DNA of 64,000 nt from Channallabes apus (lineage: Eukaryota; Chordata; Actinopteri; Siluriformes; Clariidae): the NCBI GenBank assembly GCA_030522415.1, contig CM060109.1, positions 2,425,641 through 2,489,640 of the forward strand, in the 5' to 3' direction. Shown here in pieces: positions 9,749 through 21,534 of this stretch. The position numbers were made by a program, and so were the translations under genes. Positions within the stretch are counted from its first letter, which is position 1, and each line of letters begins with the position of its first letter. The notes below the pieces were generated by a model. That model saw nothing but the letters and a program-made list of their open reading frames with translations. It did no database searches and was not told the DNA's origin.

Positions 9749-12046
9749 TATATTGCACCATTTTAAATTCACAAAAAAAAAAAAAAAAACATTTTATTAA
9801 TGATAATCTCATTTCATATGAATGCAAAATTAGTGATTCATGTGATAACAGTTAGAGATGTTTATTAGACATACATTAAACTCATTAAAGGACATGATTG
9901 ATTTCTTCTTCTCACTTATATACCATCGTATTTGTCTTTATGTATTTGTTTTTATTGTGTCTGTGGTGTAGCGTTGTATTATTTAAATCAGCAAAGAAGG
10001 AACTCTTCAGGCCACATTTTTGACGCATCTGTTTTTCAGGTTTAAAGGCACCAGCTTGCATGTAAAGGTGAATGTACAGGATCTATTCTTGTTTATAAGA
10101 GAAAGATGATTAAAACCGAGTTCTGACATGTAACAGTAAGGAATAATGTCTAATGCCTTACAGGTCACAGATTACTGCTACATGCTGATGGATTAAATCC
10201 CCAAACCCCTGGCTGAAACCTCACACCTGACTGATTCAGAGTTTGACAGCTCCCTCAGCTCGGCTCTATCAGAGAGATTAAATAGACGGGGAACCTGGAC
10301 CCTGTCTGCTTTCAGGAGATAAAAGAGTAGAACATAGATCTATCTGGTGAAGGATCCCTAGCTTTGGGTCATGGCAGAACTCATGTACCTGTGCAATGTG
10401 CTTAGTGAGAGTAGATGTCTTATCTCGAGCGCTGAGAGGGTGTGTATCTTCGTGCAGAGAGTCGAGTGAAACCAGCCACACAGGAACCAGTGGGGAGGAA
10501 ATGGCGTTGCAGGATGAAGTGCATTCATTTGTAAAAGAAGCTCATCCTAGCACACTCCTGGTCTTACCCAGGTCATGGGTTCTATTTGTCACATTAGACC
10601 AGCTTATTAGGAAGATGGGGTCACATGTTTCCATCATCCCTTAAGAAGGGAGGATTAAGGGCCTTGCTCAAGGGGCAGCATGGTGATGCTGGGGCTTGAT
10701 CTCTCACCCTTCTGATCTGTAATCCAGAGGTTTAACCACCCCGCCACTATCACAGTCTATGATCTTGATCTATGGTCTACTATGTGTTCCTGATCCAGTT
10801 CAGCCGAACCATTAAATGAGCTCCTCAACAAGGCACCTATAGGGTCCTGACCCAACCTTGAATGAGTTCATATTCCAGCTCTAGTATTTACGTCCTGTAT
10901 ACAGAATCAGACATAATCCTTCATTTAGCTCCAGCACACAAAGCTGTTTTTGTTTCTGTTCCAGTTCCAGGTAACAGGTACCTAACTCCATAATCTGAAC
11001 GAGTCCAGCTGCAGTCTCTGTTGATAATCCAAATGTTTCTAAAATGGGTAAAGCAAGCACAAAATCATCATCATCATCATCAGCAGCAGCAGCAGCATAA
11101 GCAAGTCCAATTTCTAACCTGTGTTTGTAAATCAACCCTGACTAGAGGATAAAGCGGTACAGACCATGAGTGAGTGTTTGTAAATCACAGTAAAGGTAAC
11201 ACATGGGGATGTTCTTCACACACACAGTTCATGTCTCATGATGCTTGGTTCTCCACACTATAAAGTATTCTGCATTATTTACATCCCGAATTGAATAAAG
11301 AAATGGAGGAAAATAAAATCGATGAATAAGTGTAAATGAAGTGAATGATTTCTGTATATATGCTTTAAAGCCAAGATCCTCCATGGTATTCCTAACATTG
11401 TTCTAGACTCCTCTACCCCTCTAGTTCAAGCCCTTAATACACACACACACACACACACACACTTATCTGTGAAAAGAAAATGAAGGGTAATTTTTATTGC
11501 ATGTTTATGCAACAGATAACGCAGACTGCTGAACAGCGGGAGATGGAGAGACGAGTTCCTGCCAATTTCTCTCCAACTCACTCTTCTAGATGAGACTGCA
11601 CACACACACACACAGATGAGAGTTTTCACGTTTCTCTGTAGAGTCTTATTGAAATGGCTCGAGCGTTATTGATGATTTCGCCTCATCATAAAGGTCTGAT
11701 CTCAACTTTCTGTTCAGAGAGAAAAACTTCACCGCTGAATGAAACACTGAAATGGTTTTCCTTCGTGCAGCCTGTGTGTTTAATTTATTACCATAAAGAC
11801 ACACACATACACACGCTGTTGGATATTGCAGGCAGGCAGAGCAGCCGGCTCGTGGTTCTCATCTGTATTTCACACTATGATCTGCTTCTGCAGGTTGTGC
11901 TGTAATGATATGTTAATCTCTCCTGATTTCTTTCACTGTTTCCATGTTCAGCCTCTGTCGTTACTCACTAACCAGTAGCACAGTAGTGGTGTTCAATTCA
12001 ATAAGCCATCAGCTCTTCCGTTTTATACATAACATGAATTTTATAT
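9749..12046. other. Non-coding interval with minor repeats
   Basis: No gene seen. Contents: A-run at 9773-9789; triplet tract (ATC then AGC) at 11064-11098; CA arrays at about 11439-11462 and 11598-11613; a SINE fragment listed separately. Remaining sequence shows no structure I can name. Confidence 0.4.
10648..10755 (-). repeat. SINE family B fragment
   Basis: On the minus strand it reads GTGGCGGGGTGGTTAAAC, AGAAGGGTGAGAGATCAAGC, then CCCCTTGAGCAAGGCCCTTA. This resembles a common fish tRNA-like dispersed repeat with a decayed B-box position. Related fragments are at 33550, 35450 and the 57.2-57.7 kb pair. Confidence 0.55.
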
Positions 12047-12828
12047 GAGGGTGAGTCAAAAATTATCCGCACTCTGGCTGTAGAATTTATTTGAATTAAA
12101 TTTTGTAGAATTTTTTTCTACAGGATGGAGATGACGTAAATACTGTAAGAGGATGATTATACAAAAAAAAAAAGAAAATTCACAGAAAATTTCAAATCTT
12201 ACATAATTATTTTCATAGAAGGAGTGAATTTAATTATAAAAAGTCATTCATTTGTCACTTTGTAAATGAGGAAAAACAAAAAGCTCTAAAGAAAGAACTG
12301 CGTACGATCCATCATACTGTATGTCATTTCCGCAAGACTTCATTCCAGCTCACGGTCAATACAGCGTGACAAACGATCTCGAAATAAAAGAATAAAAACA
12401 CACAGGCGGAGCTCACGCAGCACAGATTCTTTTTTTAATAAGTTTTTACCAAATTTTAGAAACTTTTAGAAAATACAAACACATTGTTTTCTGAGCTGCG
12501 AGACACGAACGCGCCTCTGTCTTCAGTTCTTCATCAGAAGTGAATCTTTGCTTTCAGGGGACTGAACAGGTGAAAGTCTGATGGAGTGAGATCAGGACTA
12601 TATGGAGGACAACACGGTCTACAGTGTGGACAGAAAGCTTTGAAGTTTCCGACATTGGATAGATATGTACACTGTGTTACTAGGTTACTAACTAAGTCCC
12701 ATCAGTCAAACACAGTTAGGAAGTGGATTTTTTTTTATGCTGTTTTTTCTTACAGGTTCGTAGTGATGAATCCGTGTCTCGCCACCGGTAATGATTCTCT
12801 TTAAGAAACTTTCACCTTCCTCAGAGTC
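12047..12828 (-). pseudogene. Mariner-type transposon relic
   Basis: Read leftward. The core catalytic segment at 12828-12749 is FLKRIITGGETRIHHYEP; the family has GDETW here, so the first catalytic Asp is Gly. Internal sequence is missing or shifted. At 12608-12567 it reads PPYSPDLTPSDFHL (the box carrying the third acidic residue), followed after a frameshift by a C-terminal SDEELKTEA-like segment near 12530-12500. The left end at 12047 (GAGGGTGAGTCAAAAATTAT) looks like a mariner terminus. No right terminus is recognisable. Clearly inactive. A block near its 3' side recurs almost unchanged at 32.7 kb. Confidence 0.75.
12232..12429. repeat. About 198-bp block nearly identical to 32735-32932
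   Basis: The two blocks differ at only about three bases by eye, while neighbouring homologous sequence is much more diverged. Landmarks: AAGCTCTAAAGAAAGAACTG and CGGAGCTCACGCAGCACAGA. It lies between the transposase C-terminus and the left end of the mariner relic. Class unknown. Confidence 0.85.
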
Positions 12829-12894
12829 TTACTCCAAACTGTGTTCACAGATACCCAAACACTTCTGTTTATGCTATTCAACACCAGGTAGAGC

Positions 12895-13035
12895 ACAAGA
12901 AAACAGTTCATCCAGGACGGGGTGCCAATCCAGTTCACACAAACACACACATCTTTGGACTGTAGGAGATAACTGGAGTACCTAGAGGAAACCCACTAAG
13001 CACAGGGAGAACATGCAGACTTCGCCCACACAGAC
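12895..13035 (-). repeat. SINE family A, partial
   Basis: Antisense reading contains the conserved body (GGGTGCCAATCCAGTT, CATCTTTGGACTGTAGGAG and AGGGAGAACATGCAGAC on the plus strand), matching 54290-54602 and 33852-34160. The tRNA-like head is missing. Confidence 0.7.
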
Positions 13036-14449
13036 CCACGGCCCTTCACACTCATTGTCCAACAAAATCCACTTTACAGCATTTGTTAGATAACATGTGA
13101 ATGTGCTTAATCATTCTGTCCGTTTACTTATGCATCATACGGCAAATGTGCCAGTGCTAGATGCTTATGGTTCATTCCATATCTCTCAGCTTTAATCCCC
13201 AGCCCTAAACCACCACAGTAATCTCTGTCCCACTGCTTTAGTCCCTGATTATAGACACCGAGAGCAGAACTCCTGCAGGAAGCTTTCGGACCAAAGTTTG
13301 TTTAAAGTTTTACATCTGCACAAATGCATTTATATCTGATTAAAATATAAATTAAACAAACTGGCTCACATCAACACAAATGAGCAGCCAGATGTTAACC
13401 AGCAACTGGAAGAACCAGAGTACAGTACGTGTATGTTCATTTGCTTATCTGCATTGTTCTTGCTGAGTGGAGCTGTCAATCGTGGGTTTGTTAGATTAGA
13501 TTTTTGTACATTGTGATTATTTGATTCAGTAACACTGATGTGCATTATCTGATTCATCTTAAGAGGCTCTAAATCTTTAAAATTGCTAAAAGTGTACAAT
13601 AAAGACTAATGTGGTGCATTAGTTTTTTTTGTTGTTTTTTTGTATTTCCCATACAATTTTCTGCTACAGACTCCATCCAGTAGGTGGCATTGCACCAACC
13701 ACCCATAAACTCTGAAGAAGAGGAAAAAAAGTTATAAACTCACAAAATGTGATTAACCATCAAAATATTGATTAAATGACATAATATTTCAATCACGCAA
13801 TGCTATTGCTGAGGCCAGGGACAAGTGTGTCTGGGCCAAGTTCATATTTCTATACTAACACTGATCATCAAAGCCGGGTCATGAATTAGGGGAGATTAAT
13901 CAGCTGATTCAGAGCTCTAATGACAAGTGTGTACAGCCATCTGTTATCTCTGTGAGGATGAAGCAGAAATGTTTTCATGTTTCATCCTGAAGGTAAATGC
14001 CATATGAATGTAAAAATCCTCCATCAGCACTAATTACCCGTCTGGGTCAGTGTAGCTGTGGAGGCTCTCAGAGAAAATGAAAGGAGTTTATTGACAGAAT
14101 AATCAAAGAACTCAATAACATCAGGTTGGTGATGCTCGGCACAAACAGGGTGATGTGAAACAAGTCAAGGTCACAGAATCAACAAGGCGTTCAGGAGTAA
14201 TAATGCAGAGAATGTACTTAACATAGGACATAGTTCTTGTTTTCCAATCATTTGCTGTGTTTCTCACTTTGTTGGTGTTTAAATCATACTGTATTTTCAC
14301 TGTTTATTTCAAGCAATCAATCATTTTTTCATTTTATTTTATTGCATCTTTCACTTTTGCCCTTTTTATCCTTTTTGATAAACTTCTTGCGAAGAAGAAG
14401 GCATTAATTTAGCATAGCTTTTGTCAGTGATAATCAATGAGCACCCAGA
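13036..14449. other. Non-coding interval
   Basis: No gene seen. Around 13676-13730 there is a short text of the kind dispersed in fish genomes (GTAGGTGGCATTGCACCAAC). The stretch 13870-14110 is repeat-free, balanced in composition and contains homeodomain-like TTAATCAGCTGATT and CTAATTACCCG, so it is a candidate conserved non-coding element. Confidence 0.35.
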
Positions 14450-14960
14450 GCCCAGGCCAGGGAGCAGACAAACAGGCTAAACCAACCGTCTGCTAGCTGC
14501 ACAGAGTCGTCACTCAGGGTTGATCAGATTTAACTCAGAAAGACTCAAAAAGTCTGTTTTTCCAATTTAAAATCCGATTAATATAGAAACAAGAGCACAC
14601 TGAATACACAGCCAGCAACTCTGATCTGAAGCTAGGACTATTAAATATTAGATCTTTCACATCTAAAGTGCTTACTGTTAATGAAACTATCGTGGATCAG
14701 GAGTTTAATATACTGTGTTTAACTACCAGAAATCTGGATAAAACAGAACAAGTATGCAACTTTAAATGAAGCTAGTCCTCCTGGATACAGCTACATACGT
14801 CAGGCTAACTGGTAGTGGAGGAGGCGGCATGATTATTTTTAACCAGAAGGTACCCGTGGCTCTGCCTGTGTGCAGATTCTGATGCTTGAAAGCTACCATT
14901 ACCTGCGAATAGAGTGTGCAGTCAACTTGCTGCCGCTCCTTATACTGCTAAAATGTTTTA
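14450..14960 (+). pseudogene. L2/CR1-group LINE endonuclease fragment
   Basis: Around 14630-14765 the plus strand reads LGLLNIRSFTSKVLTVNETI and DQEFNILCLTTRNLDKTEQ, the start of an APE-type LINE endonuclease of the L2/CR1 group. The family has LTETW where this copy has LTTRN, so the catalytic Glu is lost. Further frames (PGYSY-like and GGGG-like segments near 14790-14830) continue brokenly to about 14960. No RT follows. Decayed 5' fragment. Confidence 0.65.
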
Positions 14961-15660
14961 CGTAGCATGCAAAAAATAACTCACGTTAATGAACATAATT
15001 AAATTATGGAAAGAATTTCCACCTGATTTAATGGCTTTTGTTCAGCATTAAGCAATTTTGTTGGCCCAACTTAATGTTTTTAGGTTCCATCAAAGTAATG
15101 TTATTAGGTTCATTTAACTTATTTACTACAGCTGCGTCCAACATAATTTAATACTGTTAACATAAATGAATAGGGTTGGTACAACAAATTTTTCAGTTGT
15201 AAATTAAGTTGATCCAACTCAAGTAAATTTAAATTTCAAGCCCTGGTCAACAGAATTCTGTGAAGGAAGGAAGCAGACACACGGGATAAAACGGATATTT
15301 TTATTTTACACCAGGAGCAACTTACAAATGAGGTCTCAATTTGAAAAGATGTACAAAACATAAAACATCACAAATAAGTACACCACTTTTAAATATGACC
15401 GTTCCATGTAGTCATTCATAATAGTCAGCATGGTTATGTAATGCAACACCATGCAGAACTGTAGTGAAGTATAATGTACAGTTAGGTTCCGCCTCTGGTT
15501 GTGTATATTAGCTGTGATGTGTCGTATCAGTAATTAACCACCAATTAAACAAATTAAAATGGTTCAAAGGTGACAAATCGCCATAATGATTTGCGTAGCA
15601 GATTAAAAGACAATCAGTGCATAATAAACCCCACTTTGTAACTCTCACACAGAGATATTC
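14961..15660. other. Interval with a possible AT-rich MITE
   Basis: 14960-15240 is AT-rich, with repeated AACTTAAT/ATTAAGTT words in both orientations (for example near 15075 and 15202) resembling small fish MITEs, but no clear ends or target duplication were found. 15240-15660 shows nothing recognisable. Confidence 0.3.
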
Positions 15661-17157
15661 CACTGGACAGACCAATCGGTGGCCGCGCTACAGGACGCAC
15701 TTGTGGGATTCATTGGGAAACTAGCAGATGATACCGTGGAGAAAAAGACTATCAGAACGTTTCCCAACCAGAAGCCGTGGGTGGATAAAATCATCCGCAA
15801 CGCTCTGAGATCTCGCACCACTGCTTACAACACGGGACTTGCGTCGAGGGACATGGACCCGTACAAGGTTGCGTCTTATAACGTCCGGAAGGCGGTGAAA
15901 GAGGCTAAGCAGCGCTATGGGAGAAAACTAGAGTCACAACTCCAACAGGGTGACTCTAGGAGCCTGTGGCAGGGACTAAGAACAATAACGGACTGTAAAG
16001 CACCAACATCCAGTATGACAAACGTGGACGTGACTCTGGCAGACGAGCTGAACACCTTCTATGCTCGCTTCGAGGCTGCAGCTAAATATGCTAGCAATGC
16101 TAATGTTAGTGGTGCTAATGGCTAACGACACTGCCAGAACCGGAAACGCGTTCATCATCACCGAGCATGAGGTGAGGAGAGCCTTCAAGAGAGTGAACAC
16201 CAGGAAAGCAGCAGGACCAGACGGCATCTCAGGTTGCATCCTCAGAGCCTGCTCAGACCAGCTAGCACCTGTGTTCACTGAGATATTCAACATCTCTTTA
16301 TCTCAGTCGGTGATCCCTACATGCTTCAAAAAGTCCATCATTGTTCCTTTCCCGAAGAAACCCCATCCTGCTTCCCTCAATGATTATCACCCTGTAGCCC
16401 TCACCTCAGTAGTGATGAAGTGCTTTGAACGGCTGGTCAGAGACTTCATCAATCCTTCACTACCGGACACACTGGACCCTCTACAGTTTGCATACCAACC
16501 AAACCGTTCCACGGACGATGCAATCTCTCATCTCCTCCACACATCACTCACTCACCTGGACACTAGAAGGGGGAATTATGTGAAAATGCTCTTCATTGAC
16601 TACAGCTCTGCATTTAATACCATAATTCCCTCCACACTCAGCACCAAGCTGGAGCACCTGGGACTCAGCTCACCCATGTGTCAGTGGATCTTCAACTTCC
16701 CAACTGGCAGAACACAGGCAGTAAGGATGGGCGGACATGTCTCTGCCTCCCTCACTCTCAGCACTGGAGCCCCCCAGGGTTGTGTTCTGAGCCCCCTGCT
16801 GTACTCTTTATACACCAACGACTGCGTGGCCACTACCAACTCCACCGGTGTCATTAAGTTTGCTAATGACACTGTCGTGGTGGCCCTGATCATGAACAAC
16901 GATGAGACGGCCTACCTGGAGGAGATTGGAAATCTGGAGAACTGGTGCCAGAGGAACAATCTCCTCCTGATCGTCAGCAAGACAAAGGAGCTAATAGTGG
17001 ACTTCAGTACAAGGACTTCAGTACAAGGACTTCAGTAGAGAGCATCCTGACGGGAAACATCATGACCTGGTTTGGAAACAGCACCATGCAGGACAGACGA
17101 GTTCTACAGAGGGTGGTGCGATCAGCTGAGCGCATCATCCGCACCGAGCTCCCTGAC
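15661..17157 (+). pseudogene. CR1/Rex1-type LINE (LINE B copy 1), 5' part before the DIRS insertion
   Basis: Rightward RT relic. 15679-16125 is the linker ([35 protein letters not shown]). 16130-17036 is [53 protein letters not shown] (motif A intact), [19 protein letters not shown], and FANDTVVV where the family has FADD, so one catalytic Asp is Asn. After IVDF about 200 bases present in copy 2 are missing; in their place GACTTCAGTACAAG occurs about 2.5 times (17002-17036). The C-terminal part resumes with ESILTGNIMTWFGNSTMQ and stops at 17157, where a DIRS element intervenes. It is 5'-truncated, and about 70 bases are missing near 15700 relative to copy 2. Confidence 0.9.
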
Positions 17158-17208
17158 CGTCTCGGGTTACATTTCTGTAACCCTGTTCCCTGAAAGGCGG
17201 GAACGAGA

Positions 17209-17376
17209 TGCTGCGTGAAAACGCTATGGGAACCAGTTTGTCGCGTTGCCGGTCGTTGAAGCATGCTGTGAAAACACGCCAAAGTTTTTGGCTATATATA
17301 ACCTCGACAGGTGACGTCATCTGATTAGATGTAGGTGGAGGTTATAAAAACAGGTGAGCCGGCAACGACCTCAGAT
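17209..17376. promoter_or_regulatory. DIRS 1 left inverted terminal repeat
   Basis: 168 bp, almost a perfect reverse complement of 21535-21702. It contains a palindromic CRE-like TGACGTCA at 17312-17319 and a TATA-like CTATATATAACC at about 17292, features expected of a terminal-repeat promoter. Promoter activity is inference. Confidence 0.85.
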
Positions 17377-17424
17377 TAATTTGTCTGAACAGCCGTCCGG
17401 TCACGTGGTAGTGCGGCATTGCGA

Positions 17425-17530
17425 CGCAGCATCTCGTTCCCGCCTTTCAGGGAACAGGGTTACAGAAATGTAACCCGAGACGTTCCCTAGCAAGGCTACA
17501 CTCGATGCTGCGTGAAAACGCTATGGGAAC
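17425..17530. repeat. DIRS 1 internal complementary region (ICR)
   Basis: 17425-17482 is the reverse complement of the left tip and start of the terminal repeat (17158 onward). 17483-17530 is the reverse complement of the right tip ending at 21724. The junction reads CCGAGACG|TTCCCTAG, exactly the fused termini of a circular intermediate, which fixes both element ends to the base. Confidence 0.93.
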
Positions 17531-17728
17531 GAGAATACCAACGCCGCCGCACTACAGGTGTCTGGACCCCAAGGTTGTGTAGCGTGTGCGCACAAAGCCA
17601 AGAAGGTCTCAGAGCTATGCCTGGGCAGCTAACTCGGGGGCAGTGAGCCCGGAGTAGCATGAACATCCAGATTTATAAATGTAAGAAATGTGTGCGGGGA
17701 GGAACCAACCCTTCGCGCCACACAATTA

Positions 17729-19180
17729 CTGCAGGGGATACCTCCTGCTGGTGAGACTGGGATGATACCCTGGTTGGGTGGGCCCTGCTTCCCAGAGGCG
17801 AAGTGAACCCACGCGCCTCATAGGAGAGGGCAATATGCGTCTCCCACCCAGTATAGTGGCGCTCTGACTCACGCCACTAGCTGATGCGGTGGACGTGAAT
17901 CTGAAAAGCACATACTGGATAGTAAGTGAAGTTTCTCCTGCTCCGAAGCTGTAAAAGGCGGAGGACAGAAGGCTTCAACAATGCAGCTAAGAAAATCCTG
18001 AGGGTACTAGGGCACAAGCCCAAGGACAAGCTTTTACTGCAGAAGCTCCAGCACTGAAACATTTTGGCAGTGGACTGGGTCTACCTGCTTGGCACGCACT
18101 TGTTGCAGGGGAATACCTCTTGCTAATCCAATAGCTGAGGCGATCCCCTGGTTGAATGAGCCCTGATTCCTAGAGGCGAAGTGAGCCCACGCGCCTCATA
18201 GGAGAGGGCAATAGCATCTCTCATCCAGAGCATGAAGAAGTTGCTCTGACCTACGCCACTAGCTGATGCGGTGGACGTAGATCTGAAGAGCACAAGCTGG
18301 ACACAGCAAGTGAAGTCTCTCCTGCTCCGAAGCTGTAAGCGCGGAGGACAGAAGGCTTCAAAAACAATAGGGTGCCTGTTGGGTTTATAGTTTAGCTTTT
18401 GGAAGATAGTTGAAAGAGGATGCAGTTACGCACGTCCTGAAAGTGCTAGGGCATAGGCCCGAGGACGGAAACTCCAGCACTGAAACAATTCGGCAGTGGA
18501 CTGGGTTTACCTGCTTAGCAGACACTTGCTGCAGGGGAATACCTCTTGCTAGTGCAATAGATGAGGCAATCCCTTTGGCTGAAAGAGCCCTGATTCCTAG
18601 AGGCGAAGTGAGGCCACGCGCCTCATAGGAGAGGGCAATAGCATGTCTCATCCAGCACATGTAGAAACTGCTCTGACCTACGCCACTAGCTGATGCGGTG
18701 GACGTAGATCTGAAGAGCACAAGCTGGACGCTACAAGTGAAGTCTCTCCTGCTCCGAAGCTGTAAGCGCGGAGGACAGAAGGCTTCAAGAGCAATAGGGT
18801 GCCTGTTGGGTTTATGGAGCTTTCTGAAGATAGTTGAGAGAGGATGCAGTCACGTACGTCCTGAGAGTACTAGGGCACAGACCCGAGGAGGGAAACTCCA
18901 GCACTGAAACAATTCGGCAGTGGACTGGGTTTACCTGCTTAGCATATACTTGCTGCAGGGGAATTCCTCTTGCTAATGCAATAGATGAGGCAATCCCCAG
19001 GGTTGAAAGAGCCCTGATTCCCAGAGGCGAAGTGAACCCACACGCCTCATAGGAGAGGGCAATAGCATCTCTCATCCAAAACATGTAGAAGCTGCTCTGA
19101 CCTACGCCACTAGCTGATGCGGTGGACGTAAATCTGAAGAGCAGTAAAAAGGCGAAGCATATCTTAGAAGGCAAGAGGTC
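17729..19180 (-). repeat. Tandem array of a tyrosine-recombinase segment in DIRS 1
   Basis: The marker CTGATGCGGTGGACGT recurs at 17881, 18262, 18690 and 19114 (spacings 381, 428 and 424), with a partial unit before the first. Each unit, read leftward, encodes a segment resembling the C-terminal catalytic part of DIRS recombinases: DAIALSYEA, TSPLGIRAL, GIASSIALARGIPLQQV. The family box is HSTRG; here it reads LSTLG or LSAKG, so the recombinase residues are lost. Units at 18262-18689 and 18690-19113 are roughly 90-95% identical by eye. Open frames at 18720-18385 and 19174-18812 span single units. Confidence 0.85.
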
Positions 19181-19187
19181 CGCCTTG

Positions 19188-19583
19188 CTACATGAACATC
19201 TCTCCCTGACTACTTCGGAGTGGGGTTACCATTCCCCGTGTGTCAGAGATAGACTGGACAGTACTACTGCTCCCGCATCCATGCTGGAATGTAAATCGCT
19301 CTGAGGGACAGGAACCTGGTGCGCTAGCTGTTAGCGGCGCGAGCACAGTCCGCCCTGGCGATAATATATGAGACTGCCATAGTGTTGTCCCCCGCACTAG
19401 GACATGGCAGCCTCTCAACTGCTGGAGGAAGTGCTTTAGGGCCAGAAATAGAGCCATCATTTCGAGGCAATTGCTGTGCCATGCGAGAAGATAGCCTCTC
19501 CAGCTCCCTTGGGCTGGACAGTCATCAGAGACCGCACCCCAGCCTATGAGGGAAGCATCTGTCGTTAGCCTCAGCGACGACAA
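19188..19583 (-). pseudogene. DIRS 1 RNase H domain, broken
   Basis: Read leftward from 19583: SLRLTTDASLIGWGAVSDD (first acidic residue of RNase H), GSWRGYLLAWHSNCLEMMAL (conserved Glu) and ALKHFLQQLRGCHVLVR. The next family box, containing Asp (TDN), is replaced by GTTLWQS, so the third acidic residue is lost and the frame then drifts. It follows the RT region in the usual DIRS order. Confidence 0.85.
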
Positions 19584-19700
19584 GATGAACTTAGAGTGGG
19601 ACCCAGAGTAGAGACCGGGGTCTGAACCACGTAGAAAGGGTACGAAGCACCTGGCGCGTAACCCATATTGGGGATTGGCCCTAGTGATATCCCCTGGTTC

Positions 19701-20327
19701 TTAGCCACAACTTAGAATGCTCTCATGTGCAGAAGGTCCAAAGGTGTCACCGTGGATACAGCTGCCATGAGAGCTAGGATGTCTGAAAGTGATGGTCACT
19801 TTCTGGTCTAGCTTGTTCTCCTTGAGGGTGTTGAGAATGGGTTCGATACGAGCGGGAGACAGCTGTGCCCGCTTACGACGGAATCCCATATAGCACCCAA
19901 TGTGTTGTCCTCTGCACAGGAAAGAGCACGCTTTCGTGGCGTTGGGTCCCAGTCCTGAGGACAGAGATGAGCTAGGACGACATGCTGATGTCGAAGCACT
20001 AGCCACCGGATGCCCTGGGACTCCCGTAAGAGCCAGGGCTAAATCCGTGCATTTTGTGTGTGTGCGGGTGAGCTAGACCAATGGAAGGACCCGATACTGG
20101 TAAGCTTCGCCCCCGAAAGCGAACCTCAGGATCTCCCTGTGTTGTGGCAATGTTTCTGTATGAAAGTAAGCGTCCTTAAATCGATTGTCAGAAACAATCG
20201 CTTGGTAGGGTTGAGAGCAATCACCTTTACAGTCAAGAACTGAACTGTATTCATTGATTTTCAGGTAGCGGGAGAGCCCGCAGAATCTGAAATATTGGAC
20301 GCAGCCCCCGTTCCTCTTGGGAACCAA
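19701..20327 (-). pseudogene. DIRS 1 reverse transcriptase, catalytic core deleted
   Basis: From 20327: VPKRNGGCVQYFRFCGLSRY (family: VPKKNGGLRPILDLRGLNRY type), then FKDAYFHTETLPQHREILRF (motif A region; Asp of KDAYFH retained), FGGEAYQYRVLP, and after a gap VVLAHL and LSPARIEPILNTLK. The segment that should hold the YIDDW-type catalytic box, near 20020-20060, is missing, and the frame changes several times. Non-functional. Confidence 0.83.
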
Positions 20328-20864
20328 GAATACCGACTGTAGTAGCCTGACTCACTGTCTGGTGGGGGAACATGTTCCATGGCCCCCTTCCCCGGCAGCC
20401 TGTCAGCAGATGCGCACTTTCTGGTTTCATGGAAGTGGAGGCCACGCCATTGAAAACACAGAAGGTGAAGTGAGAACTGAATCCTGTAGTTCCTCTCTCC
20501 AGTGCTTAGTACCCAAGGAGATATACTTGGCAGTAGCTTCCACGCTGCCAGTTTCTCCTAAAAGGGCAAAAGTTTCGGCAGCTTGGTTAAACGGGGGGGG
20601 GATGTTAGATGTTCGGCATCCTGAAGCATGGCAGGAAAAACCGAAGAACTAACAGCCTATTGGAGACTGGTGTTGCCCGAACACCAGTGGTGGCGGAGCA
20701 AAACACCGACCTCCTGGGGGTGCCAGGGAGAACACATATTCGTTAAAAAGGAATTCTGGGTGCCTTTCCCTATTGGGGGGGCCACCCCCATTTATTTTAT
20801 ACACGCATATGTATATATATATATATTTTTTTTAAATCAGTCTGACCTCCTGTGTGCAGTGCAG

Positions 20865-21035
20865 CACCAAGCTGACCCACTGCCTGAAAGCTTTTCCCTC
20901 TAGGGCAGATAAAAGTCTACACAGCTAGAAAGGAAGTATAAGCTTACCAGGGAGGATGATGTCCCAGGAGAGAGATAGCCTGTGAAGCGTCTCTGCTATC
21001 TGGGCGTCATCATACAATGCCGCGTTTCCATATCG
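20865..21035 (-). pseudogene. DIRS 1 gag-like remnant
   Basis: Read leftward, 21030-20940 gives an AQIAETLHRLSLSW-like text and 20905-20865 gives GKAFQAVGQLGAALHT, paralleling the gag C-terminal half of DIRS 2 (GKAFQAAGQAGPSLHN). The rest of gag is absent or decayed. The adjacent 21150-21420 is CpG-rich and probably corresponds to the gag 5' region. 20330-20860 is DIRS-internal sequence without a readable domain. Confidence 0.55.
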
Positions 21036-21534
21036 ACTATATTTAAATAAACAAATAAGTCGATGGCATGAAAAACACAGCATGAATACAGCCTACTCCA
21101 TGAAAGGGTTAACTCATATGAAGAGAGCTGAGAGGGGGTGGGGGGGGAGAGAGCGCGTCATTGAGGCTCCGCCCCCCGGCCACCCGACAGAAGCTGCCGT
21201 CTACTGCTTGTTTTAGTGCTTAAGGCTATTTTCATCTCCGGTAAAAAAGAGAGGAATCCTCGTGATGACAGCGCGGAAGAAAGGAGTTTTCTTACCTCCG
21301 TCTGCCGCAGCTCTGTCAGATGCACGAGTTTTAAGCCAGGAACGCGCGGCGGCTCGCAGCTTCTCACGGAATGCGCGGCGCGCGCAGCACTAGTCGAAGC
21401 AGTGTAGAGATCGCACTCCGATATGGATTATCACACACGGAGGGATTTAAACTCGTCAAATCGGTGAGTTAAACACCTTCCTATTTTGCTGGTTTATCAC
21501 AAGCACGCTTCACAACAAGGCTGAAGACAAATGA

